In this document: positions 42,394 to 51,978 of the stretch, in pieces
Layout of the letters: each line of letters starts with the position of its first letter
Position numbering within the stretch: position 1 is the first letter of the stretch
Source of the DNA: Robertmurraya siralis
GTDB taxonomy: Bacteria; Bacillota; Bacilli; Bacillales; Cytobacillaceae
Direction: 5' to 3'
DNA length: 64,000 bases
Assembly: GCF_005502275.1 (NCBI RefSeq)
Contig: NZ_SWLZ01000006.1
Span: 1-64,000, forward strand
The notes under the pieces: model-generated
What the model was told of the DNA's origin: nothing
Databases searched by the model: none
The model's input: the letters and a program-made list of their open reading frames with translations, nothing else
Made by a program: the position numbers and the translations under genes

Positions 42394-42948
42394 TTAAAAA
42401 GATATCTCCATATGATCAAGCGGCCAATAGCGTAAATTCACTTTTCCTACTACTTGATCGACTGAGATAAAGCCCATTTGGCGGCTGTCCCAGCTCTCTA
42501 GACGATTATCTCCAAGAACAAACAGCTTTCCCTCTGGAACAACCTTAGCTCCTGTTCTTTCCTGTAAGGTAAAATCCTCAGTCAATCGTTTGGTGAGGAT
42601 TTCATTGCGATGTTTTTCTAAATAAGGCTCATCCATCTTTTTTCCATTTATAATGAGTTGATCATTTTTATATTCAATCGTGTCCCCCGGTAATCCGATC
42701 ACTCTCTTAACATAATCTTCCTTTTCATTTGCATGAAAAACAATAACATCAAATCGCTTTAAATCTCCAATTTGGAAGCCAATTTTATTTACAATCAGCT
42801 TGTTACCGTCCTCGAGAGTCGGCATCATTGAACGTCCTTCTACAACATAATTGGAGAAGAAAAAAGCGCGAATGAAAACAAAGATGATTAAACCAATCCC
42901 AATTGCTTTCACCCATTCCAATCCCTCTTTTTTCACATTCTCTATCAA
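42394..42948 (-). CDS. lepB: Type I signal peptidase
   Basis: The 184-residue enzyme cleaves signal peptides at the outer membrane face. It has one N-terminal membrane helix (AIGIGLIIFVFIRAFFF), the serine motif GRSMMPTL, the Lys in DYVKRVIGLPGDTI, and box E GDNRLESWDSR. The start is taken as TTG at 42948, because GGAGGGAGG lies 6-8 bp upstream and the length then equals SipS. An ATG at 42981 overlaps the upstream gene end. The order yhjE-sip matches B. subtilis yhjE-sipV. Confidence 0.88.
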   Translation of the reverse strand: MIENVKKEGLEWVKAIGIGLIIFVFIRAFFFSNYVVEGRSMMPTLEDGNKLIVNKIGFQIGDLKRFDVIVFHANEKEDYVKRVIGLPGDTIEYKNDQLIINGKKMDEPYLEKHRNEILTKRLTEDFTLQERTGAKVVPEGKLFVLGDNRLESWDSRQMGFISVDQVVGKVNLRYWPLDHMEISF

Positions 42949-42980
42949 AGCAATTCCTCCCTCCAATACTTGCGAAAACA

Positions 42981-43601
42981 TTATGAATGCTGTCTTTCTT
43001 TTTCAACGCTTCTGTTTATACGTAGCTCTATCTGCTTTCCAACCAGCCAAAGAATAAAAATAACTACACCAACAATAGCCGTTCTAATCGGCTGAGTAAT
43101 CAGAGAATGAAGGTCATGCCCAACAAAACTAATCATAAAAATCATGACCATTTTCCCAGTAAGCACAGCAAGCATATATTGATAAATACTAATTTTTGAA
43201 AGGCCCGCCACAATATTTACGACTGCGGATGGTGTAAAAGGAAAACAGAGCAACAGAAACAGCGGTCCGAATCCGTGTTTTTCCACCCAAGCCATCAGTT
43301 TTTGAACTTTTATATTTTTCTTTAAAAAGGTTAAAAAACGTTTCTGTCCAAAACGGCGTATCAAAAGAAAGACTAAGAAAGCGCCTACCGATGCTCCAAT
43401 CCATGAATATAAAAAACCGAACCAAAGACCAAAGGCATTGGCATTCGCCATTACAAAGACCACCAAAGGCAAAAATGGCAAAAAGGCTTCAATCATTGGT
43501 AGTAATATTCCGGGTAACGGCCCAAAGGAGCGATATTTATCTATGACCTCCATGATATTATTTTCATTTGTTATCCATTCTTTCAGCACATCGATGTCCA
43601 T
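42981..43601 (-). CDS. yhjE: TVP38/TMEM64 (VTT-domain) membrane protein YhjE
   Basis: The 206-residue protein has about five hydrophobic stretches and the VTT core, including FLLLCFPFTPSAVVNIVAGL and GASVGAFLVFLLIRRFG. Members are related to DedA proteins, some of which flip phospholipids or undecaprenyl phosphate. The start follows AAAGGAG. The following signal peptidase gene begins 33 bp after its stop, so the two form an operon. Confidence 0.87.
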   Translation of the reverse strand: MDIDVLKEWITNENNIMEVIDKYRSFGPLPGILLPMIEAFLPFLPLVVFVMANANAFGLWFGFLYSWIGASVGAFLVFLLIRRFGQKRFLTFLKKNIKVQKLMAWVEKHGFGPLFLLLCFPFTPSAVVNIVAGLSKISIYQYMLAVLTGKMVMIFMISFVGHDLHSLITQPIRTAIVGVVIFILWLVGKQIELRINRSVEKERQHS

Positions 43602-43615
43602 TAAAAATCTCCTTT

Positions 43616-44551
43616 TTAATTTGCAAGGAATTCATGAATTGCAGTTCGGTTCTTTTCTAAATCAATTTCCAAGACGTCTGCACCATTAACTCTAGTATCT
43701 GTCCACGCTCCATCAACTGGAATTCGCAAGGAAGCAATTTTACGATTTTCTTTGGCTAGGAAGTCTTTTCCAATATACAACATATCACCTGTATCCATAT
43801 TCGTATTAATGAACGGTGTCACAACGCCAATCAATTTAGGGAGCTTAGGAATTGTCTGAATGCTTGTTAATTGCGAGCCAATTTCTTTCACGACCTTTTG
43901 CTGACGCTCGACTCTACCAAAATCACCAACCGCATCATACCGGAAACGAACATAGCCAAGCAAGTGCTCTCCATCTAAGCGTTGAAGGCCTGGTTCTAAT
44001 GTAACCCCAATATTGCGGGACATTTTCTTTTCAACATCAACTTCGACTCCATTTGGAAAAGCTTCATCTATCAGTTGAACAAATCCTTCAAAATCAATAA
44101 TGGCATAGTATTGGATATCAATATCAAAGCTTTCTTTTATCGTTTCTCGAAGTAATTCCGGACCACCTCGAGCGAATGCTGTGTTAATTCTATTTTTTTG
44201 ATAGCCTGGAATATCGACAAATGAGTCTCTCATGATAGAGATCAGCTTATAAGTTCCTTCTTCCGGATGATATCTTGCAATCATAATTGTATCCGTTCGC
44301 GCTTTTTCTTCCCCACGGGAATCACTACCTAGCAACAGGATATTTATTCCTCCATAGCGATCCTTTTTACCGTTAAACTCATATTCTTTTTGCAATATCG
44401 AATTGCTTTCAGCTTTTTCCAGAGATTTGGACAATCCTTGCTGGTATTGCAAATAGCTGTATCCTAATAAGCCGGCAATACTTAGAAAAAGAAGCAGCAG
44501 AACAACCTTCCACTTTCTTTTTTTCTTTTGCCTTTGTTTTTCGTATCTCAT
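43616..44551 (-). CDS. LytR-CpsA-Psr (LCP) family cell-wall ligase
   Basis: The 311-residue protein has a basic N-terminus, one membrane helix (VVLLLLFLSIAGLLGYSYL) and an extracellular LCP domain. Conserved elements are LLLGSDSRG, RTDTIMIARYHP, LISIMRDSFVDIPG, KNRINTAFARGG and RFRYDAVGDFGRVERQQ. LCP enzymes transfer polyprenyl-linked polymers such as teichoic acid to peptidoglycan. It lies 14 bp upstream of yhjE in the same direction. Confidence 0.92.
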   Translation of the reverse strand: MRYEKQRQKKKRKWKVVLLLLFLSIAGLLGYSYLQYQQGLSKSLEKAESNSILQKEYEFNGKKDRYGGINILLLGSDSRGEEKARTDTIMIARYHPEEGTYKLISIMRDSFVDIPGYQKNRINTAFARGGPELLRETIKESFDIDIQYYAIIDFEGFVQLIDEAFPNGVEVDVEKKMSRNIGVTLEPGLQRLDGEHLLGYVRFRYDAVGDFGRVERQQKVVKEIGSQLTSIQTIPKLPKLIGVVTPFINTNMDTGDMLYIGKDFLAKENRKIASLRIPVDGAWTDTRVNGADVLEIDLEKNRTAIHEFLAN

Positions 44552-44767
44552 TTAAATACCTTCCATTCAACAGATTTATTTCAAGCTTCATCAATCCTCA
44601 AGTTTCTACTTTATTAGACACTCTTTTCGCCCAAGAAGTTTCAATTTAATTATTATGCCTTTTTCTGGTAGAGTAAACCCCTTTATCTTCTTTATACTAG
44701 AGTATCAAAAATGGGCATTTTTTTCTATTTTGATCGGATTCGATGAGCAAAAATCTTATAGAGAATG

Positions 44768-44799
44768 AAAAAAACCGCAAAACAAGAAGCTTTGCGGTT
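44768..44799 (-). terminator. Terminator of the S9 peptidase gene
   Basis: AACCGCAAA and TTTGCGGTT form the stem; on the minus strand a T-run follows. It lies 12 bp after the stop. Confidence 0.82.
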
Positions 44800-44810
44800 A
44801 AATGTTCTTT

Positions 44811-46790
44811 CTACTTAATATACTCTTTAAACCAATTTAAAATGTAATGTAAACGGGCAATTCTTAAGCTAGGTTTTCCACTGCGTGACAGTTCATGATT
44901 GGATTCTGGAAAGCGAATGAATTTTGTTTCCTTTTTCCGATGCTTTAAAGCAATATATAGTTGCTCAGCTTGTTCAATTGGACAACGGAAATCCTTCTCA
45001 CTATGCAAAATAAGAAGCGGTGTATCCACATTGCCAACGTAAGCAAGCGGAGAATGCTTCCACAACGTTTCAGCATCTTCAAGCTCACTCTTAATTTGCC
45101 ATGCATTAAAGTAATAACCGATATCACTCACTCCGTAAAAGCTAATCCAATTGGAAATCGAACGTTGAGTCACGGCAGCCTTAAAGCGATTTGTATGACC
45201 AACAATCCAATTTGTCATGAAGCCGCCGTAACTGCCTCCAGTTACCCCTAAACGATTTACATCAATAAAATCGTATTTTTCTAATACATAATCAACAGCT
45301 TCCATTAAATCTGCATAATCTCTTCCACCGTAGTCTCCACGGACGGCGTCGACAAACTTTTGACCATAGCCATGGCTTCCTCTTGGATTAATAAATAGGA
45401 CAGCGTATCCTTCCGCTGCAAGCATTTGGAATTCGTGGAAGTAGGTATTAGCATACATCGCATGTGGTCCACCATGAATTTCAAGAATTAGCGGATATTT
45501 CTTACCTTCCTCAAACTGTGCAGGTTTCATCAACCAACCGTGAAGGTCCCAATCATCCTTAGATTTGAATTCAATTTCCTCAACTTCAGCTAACGCGACT
45601 TCATTTGCATACTCACTATTTACATTTGTTAACTGGGTAAGCTGCCCTGTGGGAACATCTAATAAAAATAGTTCACCTTGTAATGTCGGCTTACTAATCG
45701 CGACAACTGCGCGATTTAGCTCTCCTCCAGTTGTAAATCCATAAACATGCTGACGCTCTAATAGAGCAGGATACATCTCACCTTTTAAAGATCCATAATA
45801 GACGACCGTATTTCCACGATCAGAAGCTAGAAAATAGAAACTTTCATTATCTTCAGCCCAGAGCAGCCCTGGCGAAACGGCTCCTTGTTGAAAATCACCA
45901 ATCGCAAAATCTCCTATGAGTAAATCAGACTCTGCTGTAAGACAAGAGAGTTCCTTTTGTTCTGTATCATAAACCCAAATTTTCACTAATGTTGCATTTT
46001 CAAATTCCCTTTCATGGCCAAGTATGCCGATATATCTCCCGTTTGGAGACCAAGTGGCTCCACTAAAATAACCAGTCCCTGGTGTAATCTTTTCGAATTT
46101 CTTCGTTTCTAATTCAAGCAGGAATACATCACTTACAAAAGAAAAATCTAAATTCTCGCTAAAATCTGCCGTTACTGCCAACGATTTCCCATCTGGTGAC
46201 CAGCCTTGCAACTGATAATCACGATTTCCTTCCGTTACTAATTCTATTTTTCCTGTTTCCAACTCCACAATTGCAATTTGTGAATATTTCCCATCCCAGA
46301 AACCGGAGGAATCCGACTTATATTTCATTTTGTCTACTTCAAGCGGGACTATTTTTTTCTCTTCTTTCTTATCCGTATCCTCTAATTTCTCATCCTCGCG
46401 TAATGATACGTTGAAAGCTATTTTCTTCCCATCTGGCGACCAAATCGGATTGGAGGCACCATAAATCGAAGTGGTAACTTGTCGTGCCTCTCCACCGTTT
46501 GCATGTATTACATAAATTTGATTCTTTCCACTGCGATTTGAAACAAAGGCAAGCTTATCCTCAGTTGGCGACCAGCGCGGCGAATGATTGCGATCATTTC
46601 CGTAAGTCCATTGCACCGGAGCATTCTTTTCTTCAACATTTATGTAAAAAAGGTTTGATACATACTCATCTTTCTCCTCAGAAATGCTTGTTTCCACGTA
46701 TACAAGATCTTTTCCATTTGTACTCAAGCGTGGATCTGCCACTGACTTCAATGCATATAAATCTTCAGCTTTTAAATACCTTTTCGACAT
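44811..46790 (-). CDS. S9 family serine peptidase (acylaminoacyl-peptidase-like, YuxL)
   Basis: The 659-residue protein has an N-terminal beta-propeller with WSPDGKKIAF-like repeats and a C-terminal alpha/beta hydrolase. The nucleophile is in GGSYGGFMTNW, the Asp in HSEKDFRCPIEQ, and the His in SNHELSRSG. These peptidases act on short or N-blocked peptides in the cytosol. The start at 46790 (MSKRYLKAEDLY) has GGAGGG 6 bp upstream; earlier codons lie within that site. Length equals B. subtilis YuxL. Confidence 0.9.
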   Translation of the reverse strand: MSKRYLKAEDLYALKSVADPRLSTNGKDLVYVETSISEEKDEYVSNLFYINVEEKNAPVQWTYGNDRNHSPRWSPTEDKLAFVSNRSGKNQIYVIHANGGEARQVTTSIYGASNPIWSPDGKKIAFNVSLREDEKLEDTDKKEEKKIVPLEVDKMKYKSDSSGFWDGKYSQIAIVELETGKIELVTEGNRDYQLQGWSPDGKSLAVTADFSENLDFSFVSDVFLLELETKKFEKITPGTGYFSGATWSPNGRYIGILGHEREFENATLVKIWVYDTEQKELSCLTAESDLLIGDFAIGDFQQGAVSPGLLWAEDNESFYFLASDRGNTVVYYGSLKGEMYPALLERQHVYGFTTGGELNRAVVAISKPTLQGELFLLDVPTGQLTQLTNVNSEYANEVALAEVEEIEFKSKDDWDLHGWLMKPAQFEEGKKYPLILEIHGGPHAMYANTYFHEFQMLAAEGYAVLFINPRGSHGYGQKFVDAVRGDYGGRDYADLMEAVDYVLEKYDFIDVNRLGVTGGSYGGFMTNWIVGHTNRFKAAVTQRSISNWISFYGVSDIGYYFNAWQIKSELEDAETLWKHSPLAYVGNVDTPLLILHSEKDFRCPIEQAEQLYIALKHRKKETKFIRFPESNHELSRSGKPSLRIARLHYILNWFKEYIK

Positions 46791-47092
46791 TTTCATCCCT
46801 CCATATTTCAATCTTCTTTTTATTTCGATAATTGAAATATATTATCCTTCTTTTTTGCGCATTTTTTTGTAAATAATGAAAATAACTCTATTTTGCCTTC
46901 GAAATACAAATTCCCCTTCCCTGTCCAATAGGTTGAATGGGCAAGAGCAACTAAGGAAAAATCCACAGCCTTATATAGCATCGCGAAAAAATTAAATTCG
47001 TGCATCAACTCTTGTCAAATGGAAATACTTTATATAAAATAAATACACGAACATATGTTTTGTTTTTTAATGAAATGTTGAGGTGAACGATT
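46791..47092. other. Divergent promoter region of yuxL-like gene and yhjD
   Basis: This 302-bp AT-rich stretch has no supported gene and no notable repeat. It should carry the promoters of both flanking genes. Confidence 0.4.
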
Positions 47093-47455
47093 ATGACTAG
47101 AATCCCTGAGGAAGAGCGGGACATCATTGAAAAGGCGATCTATTTGCCCATGGTCCTCACCATTTTAAATCGAGATTTAGAATTGATTAATCAAGGTTCA
47201 TTTAAGCTGAAACAACCTTATATAAATCTCATTGAAAAATCGATGAAGACCATTCAATTAGAATTAGCGCAAATAAAAAAGTATATGAAACAAAATAATC
47301 TTAAAGTATTTGAATTAAAAAGAGATGAAGCGTTTACTATGTATACGTTTCTCTACAGGGGCTACGAAGAGCAGCATAATTATTTCAACCCAAGAATTCG
47401 CAACAAAGTACAAGAACTGCTTGAGTTCTATTTAACACATCTCAGTATTCAATAG
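47093..47455 (+). CDS. yhjD: YhjD-like helical protein of unknown function
   Basis: The 120-residue protein begins MTRIPEEERDIIEKAIYLPM and is all-helical with many charged residues. Length and neighbourhood fit YhjD of B. subtilis. No enzyme motif is present. The start has GAGGTGAACG upstream. Confidence 0.65.
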   Translation: MTRIPEEERDIIEKAIYLPMVLTILNRDLELINQGSFKLKQPYINLIEKSMKTIQLELAQIKKYMKQNNLKVFELKRDEAFTMYTFLYRGYEEQHNYFNPRIRNKVQELLEFYLTHLSIQ

Positions 47456-47461
47456 CCATGC

Positions 47462-48019
47462 TCATTCCCAATCGTAAAGTTCGGAGTTTTCAGCAGCGGC
47501 TTTTTGTTTTCGAAATTTTTTCGCGTAAAACGCTCTTGTAATAGATTGTTCAGCGCCTTTTGAAAGAGTGGACTTTAACATTAGGGTACGGAGCAATTGA
47601 TTTTCAAAAGAGCGAGTTGAAATAGGCAGGGGGATGTAACGATTGCTTTGAATTTTAATTATCGTTGTACTATTATCTTTTCCTTTTCTATAATCAAGAA
47701 TATGTTCATGAGCTACCCAAGCACAATGAGGATTTTCAGGTGATGCTGTTGGGAAAAGGTAGATAAGCGGGGAAATCGCAATGGGGACTTTATGGGATGC
47801 CCCGATGAGTCTCTTGGTGGCAGCTTTTCTTCCTTCATAAGTGCTCCCGAAGCTATAACAACTTTCCTTTACAAGCTCGAACGGTTTAAATGGGGAGATC
47901 GTCTCCTCCTCAAGCTCATAAATTTTCGAAAAAATTTTACTCCCATATTCGATTGGCATCACAATGGCTGTGGAGGAATTAATTTCATATTCCTCAATGA
48001 TTAGCTTTTCGTTTTCCAT
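47462..48019 (-). CDS. comK: Competence transcription factor ComK
   Basis: The 185-residue protein has the ComK core: GSTYEGRKAATKRLIGASHKVPIAISP, then IYLFPTASPENPHCAWVAHEHI. ComK binds AT-boxes (AAAA-N5-TTTT) as a dimer of dimers and turns on DNA-uptake genes. The C-terminus is shorter and less acidic than in B. subtilis ComK, whose tail is the MecA degradation signal. I did not find clean AT-boxes in front of it. The adjacent IDEAL-domain gene matches B. subtilis comK-yhzC. Confidence 0.88.
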   Translation of the reverse strand: MENEKLIIEEYEINSSTAIVMPIEYGSKIFSKIYELEEETISPFKPFELVKESCYSFGSTYEGRKAATKRLIGASHKVPIAISPLIYLFPTASPENPHCAWVAHEHILDYRKGKDNSTTIIKIQSNRYIPLPISTRSFENQLLRTLMLKSTLSKGAEQSITRAFYAKKFRKQKAAAENSELYDWE

Positions 48020-48297
48020 TTCTTAATCTCCTTATAATCAAATTGATTTGCTTGCTACTGAACCAAATGTTAAAACTGGAAATAGGCCTTTTTTCTCAGT
48101 CAAACAAAAGAATTTCAGTGTAAAGCCATCCATTACCATCATAACGCTGATTTTATGTCATTTCTATAAATTACCAAATTGTTCAAAAATTAGTCATAAT
48201 TTCCTATTGAAGAAATTTATCTAAAAATTTTAAAAATTCAATTGATTACCATGAAGAAATCCTTTATAATATCAAAAAGGCATCAGAGGTGATCTCG

Positions 48298-48528
48298 ATG
48301 AAAGAAAAATTTTATCCAGAATTAATGAAGTCCGGTGCAATGAATCGCAAAAAAGAAGCATTCATGATGAACTTATACATCGATATGGTTTTATCGGAAT
48401 CATTATTAAAGTCTGAAAAGGAAAAGTTGTTCCTACAAATTGATCAGGCAATTGATAAAAAAGATAAAAGCACCTTTCTTCAGCTTTCCACGCAATATAT
48501 AGAACTCAAGCAAAGGTTCGGAACTTAG
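48298..48528 (+). CDS. yhzC: IDEAL-domain small protein (YhzC-like)
   Basis: The 76-residue protein starts MKEKFYPELMKSGAMNRKKE and has the IDEAL motif in the form LFLQIDQAIDKKDKSTFLQLSTQYIELK. The IDEAL domain is found in ComK-associated and other small Bacillus proteins. AGAGGTG lies 6 bp before the ATG. It is divergent from comK. Confidence 0.8.
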   Translation: MKEKFYPELMKSGAMNRKKEAFMMNLYIDMVLSESLLKSEKEKLFLQIDQAIDKKDKSTFLQLSTQYIELKQRFGT

Positions 48529-48541
48529 TACTTATGCTATT

Positions 48542-48572
48542 CTCCCCTCTCCAACTAAGCGGGGATTTTTTT
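48542..48572 (+). terminator. Terminator of yhzC
   Basis: TCCCC and GGGGA with partial pairing between them, followed by TTTTTTT. It lies 13 bp after the stop. Confidence 0.65.
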
Positions 48573-48663
48573 AGCGCAAAACTATGTTTATAAAGAGGTA
48601 ATTTTTGCTTCCTTCTCGCTTATCATCGGCAAAATACAAGCTGCGCAGCAAATCCTTCCAACT

Positions 48664-48687
48664 AAAAAAGAGCCCTAAACGGACTCT
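48664..48687 (-). terminator. Terminator of yhfN
   Basis: On the minus strand AGAGTCC pairs with GGGCTCT (one G-U) and is followed by TTTTTT. It lies 31 bp after the yhfN stop. Confidence 0.7.
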
Positions 48688-48717
48688 CTGCCCTTCGTAT
48701 ACGTGATACAACTTTCA

Positions 48718-49998
48718 CTATTCTTCACTCTGTCTCATCTTTTCAATTTCATACTCCTCTATCATTGAAATGCGCTCAAGCATCGTCGGATGACCATAGC
48801 GGAAAATTTTCACTAAAAGCGGTGGATTCACTTGGCTTAGACCCGCTCTGCTTAACTCCTGAAAGGTCCCGATCCCGGCCTCCGTATTACCAGTCATTTC
48901 AATGGCATAGCGATCTGCTCTCATCTCCTGGTATCTAGAAACAAAATTGGAAACAGGGCTTGATACGAATAGGAGCATCGATAAGATCATCAGGAAAAGT
49001 GGAAAAGAGCGAATATCGTGCACTGCAGGAATTTTTAATGCTTCTCCCCACCTATTTACCGCATAATTCATAAGACGATAGGTTAAGTACAAGCCTACTA
49101 ATGATAAAAGCAAATATCCAGCAATCCCAATATAGAGATGTTTTTCAACATAATGTGCCATTTCATGTGCCATAATAAATAAAATTTGTTCATCGTTTAA
49201 ACGATTTAACGTCGTATCCCACAGCACAATACGGGAATTTGAGCCAATACCAGTGACATAAGCATTAAGGGCATTCGTTTTTTCTGCCATATTCACTTCA
49301 AACACATGCTCTGAAGGAATATTTGCTTCACTAGCAAGCTCTAATATCTTCGCTTCTAATTGTTTATCCTTTAATGGATAAAAATCATTATACAAAGGAT
49401 CAATCACGACTGGTTGTAGAAACATTACAAACAGTGTAAACGGCACAGATAATAACCACGCGTACAACCACCATCTCTTTTGACTTTTTTTCATAAGCCA
49501 GTAGAGGACTGCAACGATAATAAACATCGTTCCAAAATTAATCCAAAAATCAATTAGCTCATCCTTCATCCATGATGAGAATGACTGTGTCGAAATATTA
49601 TAAGACTTTGACAAAGAATAGCTAATATAACTTAATGGGAAAGTGGCTACAAATGCAAAAAAAGTAAGCCAAATCGTATATATTGCAGTCTGAATGATTT
49701 TATACTTTGAAGACTGCCCTGCCCATTTCTTAAAAGCACCTGAAAGACCTGCTAACAGCACAAATAAATAAAAGAGCCATTCAAAAGGCGTGCTCAAAAA
49801 AAATAATAAATTTCTTATTTTGGAATACTCCTCACTCAGCATGAGCTCCCGTCCATTTAAAAATGTGGCTGGATCTGCTTTTGAGCCTTCATATTCAAAC
49901 GGCAGACTTGTATCAGCAAAATAGAATAAATACCAATAAAAAAACAGGCCATAAAGGATATAGGCAATAATTCCGTATAGACCAATTTTTCTCGCCAT
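48718..49998 (-). CDS. yhfN: M48 family (CaaX/Ste24-like) membrane metalloprotease YhfN
   Basis: The 426-residue protein has seven or so membrane segments and the zinc motif HEMAHYVEKH near residue 280, with the third ligand Glu in RYQEMRADRYAIE. The preceding NALNAYVTGIGSNSRIVLWDT is typical of Ste24. Length equals B. subtilis YhfN. Substrates are unknown; M48 proteases serve in membrane protein quality control. Confidence 0.9.
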   Translation of the reverse strand: MARKIGLYGIIAYILYGLFFYWYLFYFADTSLPFEYEGSKADPATFLNGRELMLSEEYSKIRNLLFFLSTPFEWLFYLFVLLAGLSGAFKKWAGQSSKYKIIQTAIYTIWLTFFAFVATFPLSYISYSLSKSYNISTQSFSSWMKDELIDFWINFGTMFIIVAVLYWLMKKSQKRWWLYAWLLSVPFTLFVMFLQPVVIDPLYNDFYPLKDKQLEAKILELASEANIPSEHVFEVNMAEKTNALNAYVTGIGSNSRIVLWDTTLNRLNDEQILFIMAHEMAHYVEKHLYIGIAGYLLLSLVGLYLTYRLMNYAVNRWGEALKIPAVHDIRSFPLFLMILSMLLFVSSPVSNFVSRYQEMRADRYAIEMTGNTEAGIGTFQELSRAGLSQVNPPLLVKIFRYGHPTMLERISMIEEYEIEKMRQSEE

Positions 49999-50234
49999 GT
50001 CACTCCCCCTTCACGTTGTTCAACGGGTATAATGGTACAACCCCTCTATTATCATTTTAGTAGCAAAAAAAACATTTAGAACTGAGACTTTTCTATTATC
50101 ATCTCAAAATTTTCAAATCATACGTTAACGCCACGTAAAGGGAAACCATTTTTTTCATTAAAAACAGCATGAAAACGATTGTTAAGCATAAGGTAAAGTT
50201 TGCTTCCTCAAGCAATACGCGCCAAAAGCAAAAA

Positions 50235-50540
50235 TTAAAAGAGCAAAGAATAGAGAGAAAGAACAGCGATCGAACCTAGGACGACAACAATCACATTTGC
50301 ACCAAGAAAAGCAATGGCAAAAGCAACAGCCGCACCTAGCACTCCATACCAAATATCCTCTTGAATAAAAAGAATTCCAGGAAAAATAAGGGCTCCCAAC
50401 GTTGCGTAGGGAACATTCCTTAAAATACCTTGAAGAAATTCAGGCAATTCTTTTCCACGAAAAAGAACAAATGGCAGCATCCTTGGAATAAAGGTAACCA
50501 CACCCATGCCAATAATCATCCACATGATTTCACTGTTCAT
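50235..50540 (-). CDS. azlD: AzlD family membrane protein (branched-chain amino acid export)
   Basis: The 101-residue protein has three hydrophobic segments (MWMIIGMGVVTFIPRMLP, VPYATLGALIFPGILF, GANVIVVVLGSIAVLSL). It overlaps the azlC end by 11 bp. AzlCD pairs export branched-chain amino acids or analogues. Confidence 0.88.
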   Translation of the reverse strand: MNSEIMWMIIGMGVVTFIPRMLPFVLFRGKELPEFLQGILRNVPYATLGALIFPGILFIQEDIWYGVLGAAVAFAIAFLGANVIVVVLGSIAVLSLYSLLF

Positions 50541-51261
50541 TTTTCACCCTCCTCTGTCTTCCCCTAATGAATACAACCCACTCCACAATGACCGCTGAGA
50601 GCAAAGTTGCACAGACAATTGCCCAGCCTGTTGATAAAGCATTGGTTATTGTAAAAACAGTATTAAAAATAGCTGCCAACACGGCCAAATATACGACTTT
50701 CAGCCCCTTCTTCATCGACGGAACTAACAATCCAACGAACATGGCATAAAGGGCAACCGACATTCCTTCCTGAAATGTTTTCGGCAAACTTGAACCGACC
50801 ATATAACCAACTCCAGAAAAAATGCCCCAGCTTAAATAGGCAATCATATTTAGGCCAAACATATACCCTGCTGAAACAGTTCCTTCCTTCACAGCGGCTA
50901 CCGAAAATGTTTCATCCGTTATGCCAAATGCGTACGCTGCCTTTGTCAACAGAGGTTCATCTTCACTCTTTTCATTCAATGAAGCTGACATTAAAAAATG
51001 ACGAATATTAACGATAAACGTAGTTAAAATGATTTCAAATGTACCAGTTCCTAAAGTTAATAAACTTAAAGAAATATATTGAGCGGCCCCCGCATAGACA
51101 ATCAAGCTCATGAGAAGAGTCTCTCCAAAGGATAATCCTGTTGTCTTCGCTAATAATCCAAACGTTAGAGCTACTGGAAAATAACCAATCGCAATCGTAA
51201 TCCCCGCTTGAAATCCTCGTCTGAATTCAGTAGCCGATTTATTTAACACCATCTCTGACAT
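50530..51261 (-). CDS. azlC: AzlC family permease (branched-chain amino acid export)
   Basis: The 243-residue protein begins MSEMVLNKSATEFRRGFQAG and has FGLLAKTTGLSFGETLLMSL, GAAQYISLSLL and a TAAYAFGITDETF-like segment (KAAYAFGITDETFSV), all AzlC hallmarks. Six or seven membrane helices are predicted. The start at 51261 has AGAGGAGG 8 bp upstream; a longer frame to 51348 crosses the divergent promoter. Confidence 0.88.
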   Translation of the reverse strand: MSEMVLNKSATEFRRGFQAGITIAIGYFPVALTFGLLAKTTGLSFGETLLMSLIVYAGAAQYISLSLLTLGTGTFEIILTTFIVNIRHFLMSASLNEKSEDEPLLTKAAYAFGITDETFSVAAVKEGTVSAGYMFGLNMIAYLSWGIFSGVGYMVGSSLPKTFQEGMSVALYAMFVGLLVPSMKKGLKVVYLAVLAAIFNTVFTITNALSTGWAIVCATLLSAVIVEWVVFIRGRQRRVKNEQ

Positions 51262-51364
51262 ATCTCCAACCTCCTCTTTATTGCAAATTTGCATAAATCT
51301 TCCGAAATTGATAAAATATATTATACATATGTGCGTTATATTATACAAGAGTATAGGAGGAAAA

Positions 51365-51916
51365 ATGGAAAATATTCAAAAAAATATTGCGGATAATTTA
51401 AAGAGCATCCGAAAAAATCGCGGCTACAGCTTGGAGCAAGTCGGAGAATTAACGGGAGTTAGTAAAGCCATGCTTGGCCAAATTGAACGAGGGGATTCAA
51501 ATCCAACTGTTTCAACCTTATGGAAAATTGCAAGAGGTTTGCAAGTTTCCTTTTCTTCATTAATGAAAGAGGAGGCTTCTAATGTTATCGTCGTCAAACA
51601 AAGCAACATAGTTCCTGTTACAGAAAGCAATGGAAACTATCGCGTTTACCCTATCTTTCCTTTTGATCCACGAAAAAAGTTTGAAATTTTCACCGTTGAA
51701 ATCGAACCAGGGTGTACTCATCTATCTGAAAAGCATAACGAAGGCCTTGAAGAGTATATTACTATTGTCAGCGGTGAGCTTGAAATACTAATCGGCGACG
51801 AAAGCTTCAACCTGAACTCTGGTGACTCCATCCGCTTCCTTGCTAATAAAACACATACGTATAAAAATAACAGCAGCATGCTTACTACCTACCAATTGGT
51901 GATGCATTACCCGTAA
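51365..51916 (+). CDS. XRE-cupin transcriptional regulator, divergent from azlCD
   Basis: The 183-residue protein has an N-terminal helix-turn-helix (NLKSIRKNRGYSLEQVGEL to GDSNPTVSTLWKIARGL) and a C-terminal cupin barrel (IEPGCTHLSEKHNEGLEEYI and LNSGDSIRFLANKTHTYKN). Such regulators sense small molecules and often control a neighbouring transporter. The 103-bp divergent gap makes azlCD the likely target. AGGAGG lies 6 bp before the ATG. Confidence 0.87.
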   Translation: MENIQKNIADNLKSIRKNRGYSLEQVGELTGVSKAMLGQIERGDSNPTVSTLWKIARGLQVSFSSLMKEEASNVIVVKQSNIVPVTESNGNYRVYPIFPFDPRKKFEIFTVEIEPGCTHLSEKHNEGLEEYITIVSGELEILIGDESFNLNSGDSIRFLANKTHTYKNNSSMLTTYQLVMHYP

Positions 51917-51924
51917 CATGCTAA

Positions 51925-51951
51925 AGTGCTGTCGCAATAAGTGACAGCACT
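51925..51951 (+). terminator. Terminator of the XRE-cupin gene
   Basis: AGTGCTGTC and GACAGCACT form a perfect 9-bp stem with a 9-nt loop, followed by CTTT. It lies 9 bp after the stop. Confidence 0.7.
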
Positions 51952-51978
51952 CTTTAACTACATATTATATTGACTTGT

